Positions 51,710-64,000 of a stretch of DNA of 64,000 nt are shown here, one piece after another. A program made the translations under genes and the position numbers. Under the pieces are notes generated by a model, which had not been told where the DNA came from, searched no databases, and worked only from the letters and a program-made list of their open reading frames with translations. Every line of letters starts with the position of its first letter. Position 1 is the stretch's first letter. Location: assembly GCF_905475345.1 (NCBI RefSeq), contig NC_066589.1, positions 8,312,501 to 8,376,500 on the forward strand, given 5' to 3'. This DNA comes from Vespula vulgaris. Taxonomy: Eukaryota > Arthropoda > Insecta > Hymenoptera > Vespidae.

Positions 51710-53507
51710 TTAGTTAAAACAAGGTAGCACGTTTAAAGTCCAATTATCGTGCCAACGAATATCCTGAAATTTAAGCAATTCATTTTGAAATTTTTTATGA
51801 ATCTTTTTTTGTGATTCATTAACGGGAAATTGTAGAAACCATGATTTCAACTGTGCAGCCAATTCTTTTTCATTTGAGAAAACATAACTATTTTCATTGT
51901 CTTTCACCAGTTCTGATAAACTAAAAAAATTATAATCAATTATAATGAAATTGTATTATTTGATCATATACATATGCATACACGTGTATGCGTATAATAG
52001 ATACCATGCAAAATTATATGCGCAAACGGGAAGGCCACATCCAAACATATCAACCACTTTCATTGGTAAATCTAATCCACTGGAAGATGTATGAAGACAT
52101 ATACCTAAATCTGCACTAGCTATAGAAAATATTAAATTTTGAAAATAATTAACTTCATCTTAAGAGATCGTAAAATAATTTTTTCTATCATGTAATATTT
52201 CAACAGACCCAACATTTTGGGATATTCTTCATTCTCAAGCCACGGCATGATAATTGTAACATGTTTCCATTCCTTTAAATTTATAATGGAAGTATAAAAT
52301 TCTTTGAAGGGTCCTTTACCCGTTATTACACATAACAAATCTGATAGATGTGCATCCTTCTCATCACAAGCACTTTCGTATTCTACAATTAAAAAGAACA
52401 TGAAGAACTATATAATGGTATATATATTAAAATATTATATTAAGTACTATCCAAAAATGTACCTTGTAAAGCATTTATAAGAATTGAAAAATCCTCATCT
52501 TCTGTCCAACTTGAGCTGGATATAATGAAGCCTGGTCTTACAGATAATAAATTTACATTTTCTGCTGTACTCTCGGTAAAAAGCGTAGAATTTGTTTCCT
52601 TTCCACGAAAGATGTTATACTTTTTACTTAATTCTAACAAAAACTCATGTTTATCTGTTAATGAAATTGGTTTAAAATAACTTGCTGGACGATCATACAA
52701 AACGTGTGCTCTAAAAAAGAAGTAATGCAATTTTACTAGAAATTATAAACGAAAACAGATGTTTCTTCTAATATAACTTCTTTAATGATACAAACTCGAT
52801 TCCCCATTGCTTTTGCAAATACTCTTTCATAGCTTTAGTGACACAAAAATTATAATACGATTTGCTTCCAAAATATATCTCAATGAACTTTGCTATTTTC
52901 ACAATAACATGATCCTTTTTTAAGCTTAATGCCATTAAGGAATGTGCGAAGTTATGCCAGTCAATGATGAACTTGGCTTCACTCAATATACTAAAAAACC
53001 AACATATTGGAATCGTAGGTATAGCTGGTGGATTTTGTATTAAAATGTAACTCGATATATGTTTAGAAAATAATATAAACGATAACGTAACACTTTGCCA
53101 CAGTACTTTTACGATATAATGCAAAACTGTAGGTAAAACTGAAACATTAGAAAAAAAGTGCGTACAGTCCATGTATAGTTTAATAATTGATTTATTTTTA
53201 TAAAAGGATTGCTGATAAAAAGAATCATACTATTTTCCAATGATGGAGGGTGTGGAAGATAATATATATTTATACGTGGATTATCTTTGATTTCGTTTAA
53301 CGGAGACGAACCCGGATAACCTATAAAATCGACGTTGAAACCTTCCTTTGCAAAGGATAATGCGTGATACTGCATTCGTGGACTTCTGCCCAAATCTCCA
53401 AGAACAATAATGCATACATTCTTACTTTTTTTGCGACAGTTAATCCATAATCTACGTATTATTAATATTATCAATAATATCCCACACAGCAAGTATAATA
53501 CGTTCAT
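51710..53507 (-). CDS. Alg1: ALG1, chitobiosyldiphosphodolichol beta-mannosyltransferase
   Basis: Six minus-strand exons join in phase to 455 residues: 53507-53231, 53138-52796, 52710-52463, 52382-52209, 52119-52005 and 51920-51710. The protein adds the first mannose to GlcNAc2-PP-dolichol on the cytosolic face of the ER in N-glycan assembly. Residues 4-20 form a membrane anchor (LYLLCGILLIILII). Family marks follow: VLGDLGRSPRMQYHALSF, GYPGSSP, LQNPPAIPT-type IQNPPAIPT, IDWHNF, CVTKAMKEYL, LYDRPASYF, and the C-terminal SADLGICLHTSSSGLDLPMK then VVDMFGCGLPVCAYNFACLSE. Length is close to human ALG1 (464). The first donor (AATA|GTATGA) is weak but yields the expected joint LEN-ILPTV, and the second (GA|GTTTGT) yields GIE-AHVLYD as in relatives. 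Confidence 0.93.
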
Positions 53508-55485
53508 TATAATTTGATATGTCGAACCGGTACGAAAGTGACAACATCAACATATGTAAGTGAACTCATAAAATCACAGATTAAACAATTACATCATGTC
53601 CACAAACATTTTTTATAAATATTACTGACACGTATATCTATGACGCATAGTTAGGATAATAATATCTGCTTTTTATTAATACGATCAAATCTAAGAAAAT
53701 TTCATATTCTTTTATTGTCATTGGCTAACGAATTATATCTGTTAGCTTTATTGGTTAACAAGTTATTTACTTCTTTTTATCTTATATAATAATTATATAT
53801 TAATCTAATTATTTTATAAAGGTACAATTAAAAAAGCGTAGAAATTCTAATCAACTTTAAACAAGATTCGGTACCTTAAAGATATTTCATGTACATTAGG
53901 ATCATTTATATTTGATAATCTCGTATAAATATGAGATTGTAGGAATCAAAGAAATGCACAATTACAAACGTTAGATTTATTTATTTGAAAAGTGTACGAT
54001 CGAGATATACGATATAACTATAAATTGTTATACCTGAAATGGCTCAGTAATAAAATGGTATTAAAAGGATCTGTTTCCGCTTACATAAGAATTATATATA
54101 GGGCCTGCTTATCGATGTTACACTTTTAAGAACGATTTCGTCTTTGACGATACAATGTAAGCTTTGTTAATGAATAAGGCAGGTAAAGAAGAAGAAGAAG
54201 AAGAAAAAGAAGAAAAAAAAAGCAAACAAACACAGTGATTACGAATTAGGCGCCATATCTCTTATCGGTGGGTGAGAAGAACGAGACGTAGCGCTTAAAG
54301 CAGCTACTTCCGTTTCCCTTTTCGGCCATTACGGTCCTTAGCAGAAGACGTTAGACGGGGAGTGGATCTTCCCGTGAGATGTTTGAAGAAAGTTTTGTTA
54401 TCTCGGCTCGTGGAGGAGCTACGAAGAGATAAAAGGGATATTGTAGGTGTAAAATATATGAAGGATTGAAGTTGGTTAAAAAATCGAAAAGAGGTTATGT
54501 CGTTCGCATTCGAGTTACCGAATGATGGCGGTCGTCGCATTCACGGTCACACGGCGCGTTTAAACGGAGCGCCGCACGCGCGTTCGCGTCACGTGGTGAC
54601 CACCCACGTTTCGGATTTGTAAGTAAACAAGGAGGGAAGAAAATATTTGTGTCCGAGGAACCGACGTGCGTATATAAACGTTGGCCGACCCTGCGTCCTG
54701 ATTAACTTTCGACGAGGCAAGAAAGAAAAAAGAACAGAGAAACCGAGTGAGAGAAACACGTCTTTCCTAATCAAACGTTTATTTCGCCGACGAGGGGTAA
54801 TAGGTGCGCGCGAGTGTTTGCCTGTGTGCGAGGTGTATGTGTGTGTTTATACGTTCCCCTCTTCTTTCCTCGTGCGTATGCGTGTGTACGTATGTATATA
54901 TATAATATAGAGATATATATATATATATATGTATGTATGATGCATATATATATATATCCTGCTTCGGTAATATATTTACACACCGGGTTATACACGGCGT
55001 CGACGAAAAGAAGGAAAAGAAGTTCTATATAAGAATAGTTGACGTATTAATGATTAAATTCTAAAAGTTGAACGCGTAAATGATGTCATCTACTTGGATG
55101 GATCCTGTAAAATTTATATTTTCTCTCTATCTTCTCTTTACTTTTCATTCTCTACGTTCCCTCTCTCTCTCTCTCTCTTTCGTTCACTTTATGTGCGTGC
55201 TCGCCCGCACGTTTATGTGTTGGTGTGTATCTGAGCGCCTCTGGTGTGCTCCCTCTCTATCCTACTACACACGTCCGTCTGTCTTTCCGTCTCTCTAACA
55301 CCCTATTCCTACTGCCCTTCGTTCTATCCGTCTCTTCATTCGTCAACTCTTTCGTATATCTACCTATTCGTCTATTTAGTCGATTTACCTATCTCTTCGA
55401 GCAAAGAATCTTTCTCTCCTATCTCTAGCGACCTATCTATCCGCTACTGCCGTGTCTCTCTCTTTCTCTCTCTCGCACACACACA

Positions 55486-55520
<35 letters not shown>

Positions 55521-55549
55521 ACTCACTCACTCATTCTCCATCTCGTTCG

Positions 55550-55589
<40 letters not shown>

Positions 55590-55661
55590 CTTCCGTCTTG
55601 TTCGAGAGCTCGTTCGCTCGCTTGCTCGTTCGCTCGCTCGCTCGCTCGCTCGCTCGGTACT
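53508..55661. other. Shared upstream region of ALG1 (minus) and FoxK (plus)
   Basis: AT-rich near ALG1 and GC-rich from about 54290 to 54800. The GC-rich part holds a YY1-like ATGGCGG (54525-54531) and a CACGTG E-box within GTCACGTGGTGAC (54588-54600), and is probably the FoxK promoter. From 55150 on, CT-rich leader sequence ends in CTCG repeats just before the FoxK ATG. No other coding exon is supported. Confidence 0.45.
55610..55656 (+). repeat. CGCT/CTCG tetranucleotide repeat in the FoxK leader
   Basis: Units of CGCT and CGTT end five bases before the FoxK ATG at 55662, so they lie in the 5' UTR at the start codon. Confidence 0.85.
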
Positions 55662-58321
55662 ATGTCTACGTACTCTCGCACTCAGGAGAGCGACGCGTGG
55701 GCCCTCCTGGCACTGAAGTCGGCACCGGCCAGTCCGACGAAGATGCAGTGGAATCCAGAGGCAAAGGGTGCGCCGATCGCGCGACTCGAAGGTCGGGAAT
55801 TCGAGTACATGGTTAGGCAGAGACGCATCACCATCGGTCGAAACAGCAGCAAGGGTGAGGTCGACGTCAACATGGGCCACTCCAATTTTATCTCGCGCCG
55901 ACACCTCGAGATCTTCTACGATCATCCGTTCTTCTTTATGACCTGCAACGGCAAGAACGGCGTCTTCGTCGATGGCGTGTTCCAACGTAAGGGCGCACCT
56001 GCCTTTCAATTGCCAAAAACGTAAGTCTCTCATTTCTCATCTTTTCATTTTAAAAATTCGTTGTGTTAACCTGTCTTTCCCACGTCCAATCTCCAACGTG
56101 CATTTCCAACGTTTAATCGCTTAGGATAGTCTTTCATATCTTTACTGTTTCTTTGCACATTTTATTTCATTAGAATTCTAATGGTACTGTTTAAGTGGAG
56201 TGAATCGATAAGTGTTTTGGCCGATGTAACATTTCACCGGAATTAATAAGACGAATGGCCGTGTTCTATCGGTGGTTTGTAGTAATGATAAAAGATGGAA
56301 TTGCTTTAGAGTCTTTCATTTCTGTTTTTTTTTTCTGCAGCTTCAAGTCAAAGATTTTCATGTATTAATATTTTCTTAAGTGTTTGTAAATATTGGTAAC
56401 TGTCAAGATTATGATAAACAAACACATAATAGCATAGTATACTTACCTTTTTGCTATCTTCGAAGCGACAATGTGTTTATTGTGTATGTTGTATGTATCT
56501 TTCTATATATAATATTATTGTTTGTCCTTCATTTCAAAAACAGATACATTTTAAGGTTGGAGTAAATAAGTATAAAAACTATCTTGCGCGCACACGCACA
56601 CACACACATACACACACGACAAGCATATCTATAAGTATCGAGCAATGTCACTCGTGTTATTGATATTAGAAGATGTACCTATGCGTAAGTAAATAATATT
56701 ACTATCCAACACATGGTAATAGTAAAACTTTTTAAATTGCAGGTGCACATTTAGATTTCCAAGTACAAATATAAGACTTGTGTTTCAATCCTTGGTGGAT
56801 GAACAAGAGCAAGGTAATGTACGCGTACCATCTCCTCCCAAACAGAGAGTGCCACTACCGCCTCTACGTATAAATATACCTGATACGGGATATAGTAGTC
56901 CCTTTCCTTCTCCTACGGGAACCATAAGTGCTGCTAACTCCTGTCCAGCCAGTCCACGAGCAGGTCAGGGTAGAAGAAATATTTCGGCGGATTTACAAAT
57001 GGTAGCGGCGTATGCTGCGGCGGTCGCAAATGATCCACAGAATTCTGGAATGGAGAGGCACGAGGGAACCCAAAGTTCCAGTAGGCAAATCAGTCCCGAA
57101 CCTGGGACTGAGCAGCGTTATAGGGGTAGCAGTAGTTCGGGTCCAAACGGTACAACGGCACATTATAGTCCGCCAAAAGATGATTCTAAGCCTCCGTACT
57201 CGTATGCTCAACTTATCGTTCAAGCGATAGCATCTGCGCCGGACAAACAGCTCACGTTGTCGGGCATTTATTCGTATATAACAAAAAATTATCCTTACTA
57301 TAGAACTGCCGACAAGGGATGGCAGAATTCTATTAGACATAATCTATCATTAAATCGTTACTTTATAAAAGTACCAAGAAGTCAAGAGGAACCTGGTAAA
57401 GGTTCTTTCTGGAGGATAGACCCACAGTCCGAAGCAAAGTTAATAGAACAAGCCTTTAGACGAAGAAGACAAAGAGGTGTACCTTGCTTCCGAGCTCCAT
57501 TTGGATTATCCTCAAGGTATACCGGTATATTTTTATAGACTACTTGCGATTGACTTTTTATCAAGCGATACATCGTTTTTACCTTTAAATCGACAGAAGT
57601 GCACCTGCGTCTCCATCTCATGTGGGAATTAGTGGTTTAATGACACCGGAATGCCTGAGTAGGGAAGGTTCGCCAGGACCTGAAACATATCCTGATAATT
57701 CTGTTCCTTCTCCAGCTGGTCATCTCACGAGTCAGTCTGCGCCAGGATCACCGGGACATCCATATCCGCCGTCTTCCCAACAATCCCATAAAGGACGTTT
57801 GGTACAGCAAATAACTGTTGTCACCAATGGCGTAAGTGGAGACGCAGCGAGGGAAGGTATTTATACACTTTCAATTGCTTGCATTACATACGTTATTTAT
57901 ACATTTGTGATTCCAATGGAAAAGTTTTCTATGTCGATTGTAGAAAAATACTTGGTGCCTGGAAACATAGTAGAGGAGCATTCTTTATCTCCGGCTGGAC
58001 AATACAGCCCAGCTCCTGTTATTGTACAAACAACATATAATTACAGGTAGATTTTCTTACATTAATTTACAAGACGAGACGTGATATTTCCGCATGAAAC
58101 GCATATCTATGTAAGAGTGCGTTTATTTACCTTTCAGTGGAAGCTTTATCGGCCCTGACGCAGGCGTTGGGGTTGGCAAAAGAGCACACGACGAATCAGA
58201 TAGTTCACCTGGTTCTCCAGCTCCGCTTGCCATCGTTGAAAGTCCCGAGCCTCTCGAGCATCAGCAACAACAACAACAGCAGCCAAAACGTCAACGTGTG
58301 CATGACGTGGATGATCATTGA
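55662..58321 (+). CDS. FoxK: FoxK forkhead transcription factor (FHA plus forkhead domain)
   Basis: Exons 55662-56020, 56743-57516, 57597-57856, 57944-58046 and 58138-58321 join in phase to 559 residues. Residues about 40-137 form an FHA phosphopeptide-binding domain (ARLEGREFEYMV, TIGRNSS, SNFISRRHLEI, NGVFVDG). Residues about 269-365 form the forkhead DNA-binding domain (KPPYSYAQLIVQAI, WQNSIRHNLSLNRYF, GKGSFWRIDP) with basic RRRRQRG at its end. FHA plus forkhead in this order defines the FoxK family, nuclear regulators of growth, autophagy and metabolism genes. The C-terminal part is Ser/Pro-rich, with polyGln and an ending KRQRVHDVDDH. The ATG at 55662 is the first in its frame, although the frame stays open through the CT-rich leader. 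The last exon lacks an ATG and was found by splice phase alone; its S/P/Q-rich sequence fits. Confidence 0.94.
56021..56742 (+). other. FoxK intron 1
   Basis: 722 bases with GTAAGT donor and TTGCAG acceptor, splitting the FHA domain coding sequence after residue 119. AT-rich; nothing else seen. Confidence 0.8.
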
Positions 58322-59865
58322 ACTATTATCCTAGCATCCCACTTCGTAGAACATTATTACATTACATTATTTGCCTATTACCAGACACACAGCCAAGTTC
58401 TCTTTTCCTTTTAACGCATAACTGCTTTGGACGGCACACGGTGGAGCAAATATCCGGTTATAACGTTTTAAGAGAGGTAAATCGTACTGCGTTATTAAAT
58501 GAAAAAAAAAAAAGAAAACTTATTTTGTTCGGACCACATCCAGCGAGGATTATTCCTCTCAAGGAAGCATCAATCAATTTATTGGGAAAGTGCAACTTCT
58601 GTTATTTTTTCTAAAAAGAAAAGTATATATATATAAAAAAAAAAAACACACAAACAAAAAACAAAAAAGATTTCATGTTACAAACGATACAGACGCAAAA
58701 GTCTCCAATAATTTTTCATATTTTGTAGTATACCGATTAATGTGTATAAAAGTATATACATAGTATTGTATTTTTCACTTGACAACTTATCAATTAAAAG
58801 CACGAAAGAGTCAGGGATAAATATCACAAAACTTGAAATTGAAGCGCGATGAAAGCCTTTTTAGCATGTCGTTTAGAGCGACGATGGACGATCGTAAATC
58901 AAGATACATTTGTCTCGTTGGCAACCAATAAAAAAAATACACACACACACACATATGAAACAGGAGGAGAGAAAAAAAGAGCAAGAAACAGAAATAAAAT
59001 AATCAAGTAACACACATCAATCGCGTATAACTATTAGATGAAGACGACGATGGCGGCGACACGGTTAATAGTTTGTGGTTCTGTAAACGTTGCTTCTCAC
59101 GATAGCAAGGCTAATAATCTTCCCATAAAAAAAAAATAAATAAATAAATAAATGAAAAAAAAAAAAACAAAACAACAAAACCAAGAAAAAAAGCTGGAGG
59201 CAATCGTTTTCGTTGAGCATAGCTTAGAAAAAAATCTTTTCAGAAATCTTTTGATTGCGCTCAGTTTTTTCTAAAGAGAGAAATACTATCAGTGCTTATA
59301 AGATCACACACACACACACACACACGCGCGCGCGCGTATATAATTATATATTATATATATTATATATATTATTTATATAATATAATATATGTATTTATAT
59401 AATGTAATATACGTATATATATTATATATTATATCATATATATATATATACACACACATATATATATATATATATAATATATATAATTTGGTGCGAAGGA
59501 TCGATTTATTGAAAGAAGAGAGGGCTGGTGATACATACATATAACGTAATGAGAGAGAGAGAGATAGAGATATATATATAAACTGAACGAGACGCGTATA
59601 CAATACAATTTCTTAGCAACACACTCACGTACATACATGTACACACACACACACACATATAACATACACACAACCAACAGCTTTAGTCGATAGCTGCTGA
59701 AACACAAGAATGACGCGAAATATTCGAAGCGTTTAATAGTAATTTTAGATACCTCTCGATAATAGAGCTGAAGCAAAAATGCTTCCCTAGTCGCTCGGTA
59801 TACTTTGTTAAAGAAAAATGAAGCTAAAAGGTATATATATATATATACACTATGTAGTATAATGA

Positions 59866-59903
<38 letters not shown>

Positions 59904-60125
59904 AAGAGAGAAAGGAGAGAAGCCAGGCATACGTGTCAAGAAGAAATAGCATTTATTCGTAACAATGCCACCCCTTCTTCCCACCCCTGCCCCCGCCCTG
60001 CTTTTTCACTAAAGGATTAATTACGTTTCACAGGATACGCTAATTGTTTTTTTCTCTGACAAGCTCGATCAAAATTCAGTATTTTTTAAAAGAGAAAGAT
60101 CGAGATATATATATATATATTTACT

Positions 60126-60159
<34 letters not shown>

Positions 60160-60244
60160 CACATACACATATTTGCGCGGGGAAATATTTTTTACGAATT
60201 GAACGTTTTCGATATTTCATTTCTTTTATTTTTATTTTTATTAT

Positions 60245-60325
60245 AATTATTACTATTATTATTATTATTATTATTATTAATATTATTATTAATATTATTA
60301 ATATTATTATTATTATTATTATTCT
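60245..60325. repeat. (TTA)n microsatellite
   Basis: ATT/TTA triplets with occasional AAT units, followed by T-rich sequence. Confidence 0.9.
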
Positions 60326-61361
60326 TTTTTGTAATATTTTCCTTCTTTTTTTCTCTTTTTTATTTTTATTCTTTTTTTTTTTTTTTTTTTTTTTTTAATG
60401 TACATACAAAATATGTAACCGTATTCCCGTGCTGTGGCGAACGATAATCGTACTAAAGTACTTAAACTTCGTTAACGACGAATTAAGAAAAACTTAACGA
60501 AATAAAATGAAATGAAATGAAATGAAGTAAAGTAAAATAAAGTATAGATAGAAAGAAAGAAAGAAAGAAAAAGACGTTAACGATATATGATCATTATGTA
60601 AGATAATTTTTGCCAAGCGCGACACGCAAAGCTCTTTATGTTAGTATTATATTATTATACGTATATACATATACACATTCAAACACATAAACATTCCTAC
60701 GATCGATTCAAAATAGTCAGGTGGTTTATAATTATGTTCTTATTTAAATAACTCGTAACCTCACGAATTCTTTGAAATTGCGTTGAAAGTTGCAGGAAAG
60801 AAATTGGTCGCTTTTTCCATTGGTAAAGAATTTTATTTGGGAGAAAAAAAAGGAAAAGGATGAAGAGAAAGAGAGGAAGAATAGAAGAAGAGAAAAAGAA
60901 AAAGAGAACAGAAAGCTCTTTAATGGAGATTCGAGAAAATATATCGGAGACCTATGATTACATAGGTGACGTGGTAGAAGCTGCCAGAGAAAAGTAATGA
61001 TGTGAGGTGTTTTGAAATACGTACATATGTATGTACAATATGTATGCATATATCGCGAGCAACGTTTTATTATTATAACACGTTAGCTTTTTTTCCTAAT
61101 CGAGAGATCGCGAAAAGAGGGGAGAAGAGAGGACTCGCGGATTAGAGGGCTCTTATGCCGCGTTAAAACGAATTTATAATAAATTAATATACTAATATAA
61201 GAGAGAAAAGAAAGAAAAAATGAAAAAAATAAAGGGAATGAAAAAGAAAAAAAAAGGAAGAAAACAAAACAAACGTGTTAATATAATGAATATACGAGTT
61301 CGTTATGCGAAGTTCTCGCCTGCATATGCATTAAAAAAATACGTTGTGTGGATTGCATAAG

Positions 61362-61362
61362 G

Positions 61363-61406
<44 letters not shown>
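61362..61406. repeat. (TA)n microsatellite
   Basis: About 22 TA units. Confidence 0.9.
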
Positions 61407-61409
<3 letters not shown>

Positions 61410-61731
61410 GATAGAAACACAGAAAGAGAGAGAGAAAATAAAACAAAATGAAAGATAGATAGAGAGGGTGAATGCTCGGAAGCTGCTTAACGCAATAGTG
61501 TGACATAAACGACTAAAAGAGAAACGATGATAAGTGATTCCGTAAATTCTCAACCTCCCCTATATATGTATATGTATATATATGTATATGTATATGTATA
61601 TGTATGTACATATATATATATATAAAGCAATACCTCAGGGTACGTTACTTGGACTTTGTACGACACAATAATTAACGTGTACAATATACTATATACGTAT
61701 TTGCGGTATATTGTATCATTTATTATATCGT

Positions 61732-61755
61732 AATAAAGTGTGTGTGGGTGTGCGG
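61732..61755 (+). promoter_or_regulatory. Strong candidate poly(A) signal
   Basis: AATAAA is followed directly by a GT-rich downstream element. This is the best-formed cleavage signal after the FoxK stop codon, about 3.4 kb downstream of it. Confidence 0.5.
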
Positions 61756-61760
61756 CGTTT

Positions 61761-62566
61761 TTTCGTGACCAGGAGAAAGAAAGAGATTAAAAAAAAAAAG
61801 AAAAAAAAAAAGGAGAAACGGGGAAAGAGTCGGAGGTAAAAGTTAAGAGTTACAAAAAATAAACGAATAAAAATAAAATTAAAAAAAAAAAATTAAGAAA
61901 AAAAGCAAATAAAAAGATAAAAATAAAGGAGTGGCCCTGGCTCGCCGTTTTCTAAAGGACTTTATAATAACGCTAATACAAACTCTATTTTTCTGACTTA
62001 TTAGAAGAGAGACAAGAAGCGACGAACCATCAGTGAGGTTAAATTATTATTCCACATGCAAAAAGAGGATAACGCGGAGAATGAAACATTTCGGTCGTCT
62101 CGCCTTAATAATGGATGGTTTTTTAAGGGAGATAGATAGGGAGAGAAAGAGAGAAAGTAGAAAAAATGTTTTCACGAACCTTTCTCGATATCGTGAAAAA
62201 CGTATCGGTATCGAGATAGTTGTCAATTCGTCGAATTGGACTATCCATTAGGCGAGTTTAAAAATTCGTTCGAAACGGGACCGAGCTTACGCGGGATTGG
62301 GGCGGCGGAAGGAGGAAGATTTTGCTTCGCAGTACTAAAGAAAAAAAAAAAAAACAAAACAAAAAAGGAATAAATAAATAAAAAAAAAAAAAACGCAGCT
62401 AGTAATCGATACATACGACGCGCCTATTAGCATTCAGGATATCTAAGCGACAAGCGGTTTTGTGAAAGTGCAGGCAAAAACGGTTGTGTAAGTTACTTTT
62501 ACAAAGTACCTTCGACATGGCCACACACATATATATAATATATATATAATATGTATTATATACATA

Positions 62567-62621
<55 letters not shown>

Positions 62622-63454
62622 CGAAAAACGCAAGAAAAGGATGAATCTGCGAATATCGAACTCTCCTGTTGTTATAACGATCTTTTATTTTAAAGATTTT
62701 TCATTGTTAATCTTTATTATACTCCCGATGGCGTAATTATATTTACTGTTAAATATTTAAATAATAAAAGGCTCCTCGATACTCTCGTGTCGGCCATTTA
62801 TGGTTTGTGATAACTTTTGTAATAGAGCGGATGATAATAATCGCCAACGTATGCTTATGGGCTTTTTTCCTACTTTTTTTTTTTTCTTTTTATTTTGTAA
62901 TTATTTTCTACCTCTCTGGTTTTCTCTCTCTCTCTCTCTCTCTCTATTTTTTTTATCTTTTTTCTTTCTTTCTTTCTTTCTTTCTTTCGTCGTCTTCTCA
63001 CTTCCCTTTTTATCCGGCCTTTTAATTTTTTTCTTACGAAATCGTTGTGTACATCAAAGCGGTACATTCTCGAAAGTGTAATCACATGTAAAATACAGTA
63101 CAATCCACAACCCTTGGGAAAAGGAAGAAAACAATTTTTTGTTGTCTTCTTTTTCTACTTTTTCTTCTTTCTCGCTTTTCTTTTTCTTGTTCTTTCTCTT
63201 TTCTTTCCCAGATAAAATTTACTTCACAAATGATCCTCTCGTAAGCAGGTCCGATTCTATGTCGAGCGTTAAAGGCATTGACGTAAAAGTGATATCCAGG
63301 TCGAAGTTATTGTAGATGGACGACGGTGATAAAGTGATGGCCAATCAGAAGTACAAAGATAGAAGGGGTAAAAGTACACAGTGTGCGCTCATATATATAT
63401 ATATATACATACATATATATATATATACACATACATACCTGTATAGTATATATA
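61761..63454. other. Intergenic AT-rich sequence
   Basis: Contains A tracts, a TA run (62574-62618), TTTC repeats (62967-62989) and short GC-richer pieces near 62270-62330 and 63250-63330. No gene that I can support; the open frame beginning at 63316 runs into TA repeats after about 25 codons and matches nothing I know. Confidence 0.5.
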
Positions 63455-63617
63455 GGGTGATTCATAAATGCATGTCAATTCTTCAAAGGTTAAATCTAAA
63501 CACTGATGTACATAAGTAAAAAGCGTCATATGAACGTCATATATCCTGTATATGTATACTATGTGTAAGTGTGTAAATCTATCTCCCGAAGTATTGATAG
63601 GCATTTATGAGTCATTC
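63455..63617. mobile_element. Short terminal-inverted-repeat element (MITE)
   Basis: The left end GGGTGATTCATAAATGC (63455-63471) pairs with the right end GCATTTATGAGTCATTC (63601-63617) at 14 of 17 positions. The pairing continues inward with differences for about 15 more bases (TCAATTCTTC against TCAATACTTC). The 163-base element has no coding capacity. The left flank is a TA repeat, so a target-site duplication cannot be read with certainty. Confidence 0.5.
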
Positions 63618-64000
63618 GTTATAACATACATATATAAATTTTCTTCTTTATTACGTATAATATTATTTCTCGCGAATTAACGATTAACATAAAAATATAT
63701 CTGGTCATTATTTTTTAAAAAGTCGTAATACGTTTAAATAAGTTCTTATCAAATAAATCGTAATGGATGAATAATGTTCTCTTCTTTATTAATGGTTGGA
63801 AAAGCATTTCGTGTATTCTGAAATAGCTTATGTCCATATTACACATTCGTATTTGATTAAATTTTCTTCTGTTTATTTTAAGAAAATCAAATTATAATAA
63901 TTTCAACGGACGAACGAAATAAGTTTAAGAGTCAATTTATGAATTTCGTGCTGTAGATATAATATCTATATAAAATTTTTATTAACTTTTTAACGCGCGA
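63618..64000. other. AT-rich sequence at the window end
   Basis: No coding exon, RNA gene or clear repeat is visible in the last 380 bases. Confidence 0.6.

Larger units (their letters stand above)
58322..61760 (+). other. Probable long FoxK 3' UTR
   Basis: No coding exon. Rich in A tracts and microsatellites: TA/CA runs at 59308-59480, a GA tract near 59865-59900, TTA repeats at 60245-60325 and a TA run at 61362-61406. The sequence AATAAA at 61732-61737 followed at once by a GT-rich run (GTGTGTGTGGGTGTG) is a textbook poly(A) site and may end the transcript. Confidence 0.5.

Overview
The window is insect nuclear DNA, AT-rich, with small exons bounded by GT-AG introns, long 3' untranslated regions and very dense microsatellites (TA, CT, TTA, CTT). 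The protein sequences look hymenopteran, perhaps an aculeate wasp, bee or ant, but that placement is inference. I rebuilt each gene by joining exons at visible splice sites and checking that the phases agree.

Layout from left to right: (1) 1-3880, plus strand, the 3' part of a TCF20/RAI1-like chromatin protein ending in an extended PHD finger, followed by a long AT-rich 3' UTR. (2) 7823-29290, plus strand, an unnamed single-pass membrane protein whose signal-peptide exon lies about 19 kb from the rest of the gene; the intron holds simple repeats and two copies of a Tc1/mariner-like inverted-repeat element. (3) 33067-42287, plus strand, crooked legs (crol), an 18-zinc-finger regulator in ten coding exons, preceded by a GC-rich probable 5' UTR/promoter region. 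(4) 47262-48617, minus strand, gamma-glutamyl hydrolase in seven exons, with a decayed duplicate of its last exon just downstream (46497-46745). (5) 50613-51210, plus strand, SNU13/hoi-polloi, whose first coding exon contributes only the ATG. (6) 51710-53507, minus strand, ALG1 mannosyltransferase in six exons, convergent with SNU13. (7) 55662-58321, plus strand, FoxK (FHA plus forkhead domain) in five exons, divergent from ALG1, with a long 3' UTR that may reach a good poly(A) signal near 61.73 kb. The last kilobase contains a short terminal-inverted-repeat element.

The genes are not an operon and do not form one pathway. Three act in gene regulation (TCF20-like, crol, FoxK), one in RNA processing (SNU13), one in N-glycan assembly (ALG1), one in folate turnover (GGH), and one is an uncharacterised receptor-like membrane protein. 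I found no clearly new multi-gene system. The points most worth checking are the GGH duplicate relic, the inverted-repeat elements, a diverged tandem duplication at 49.3-49.8 kb, three stop-free introns of length divisible by three, and the conserved-looking but unnamed membrane protein.
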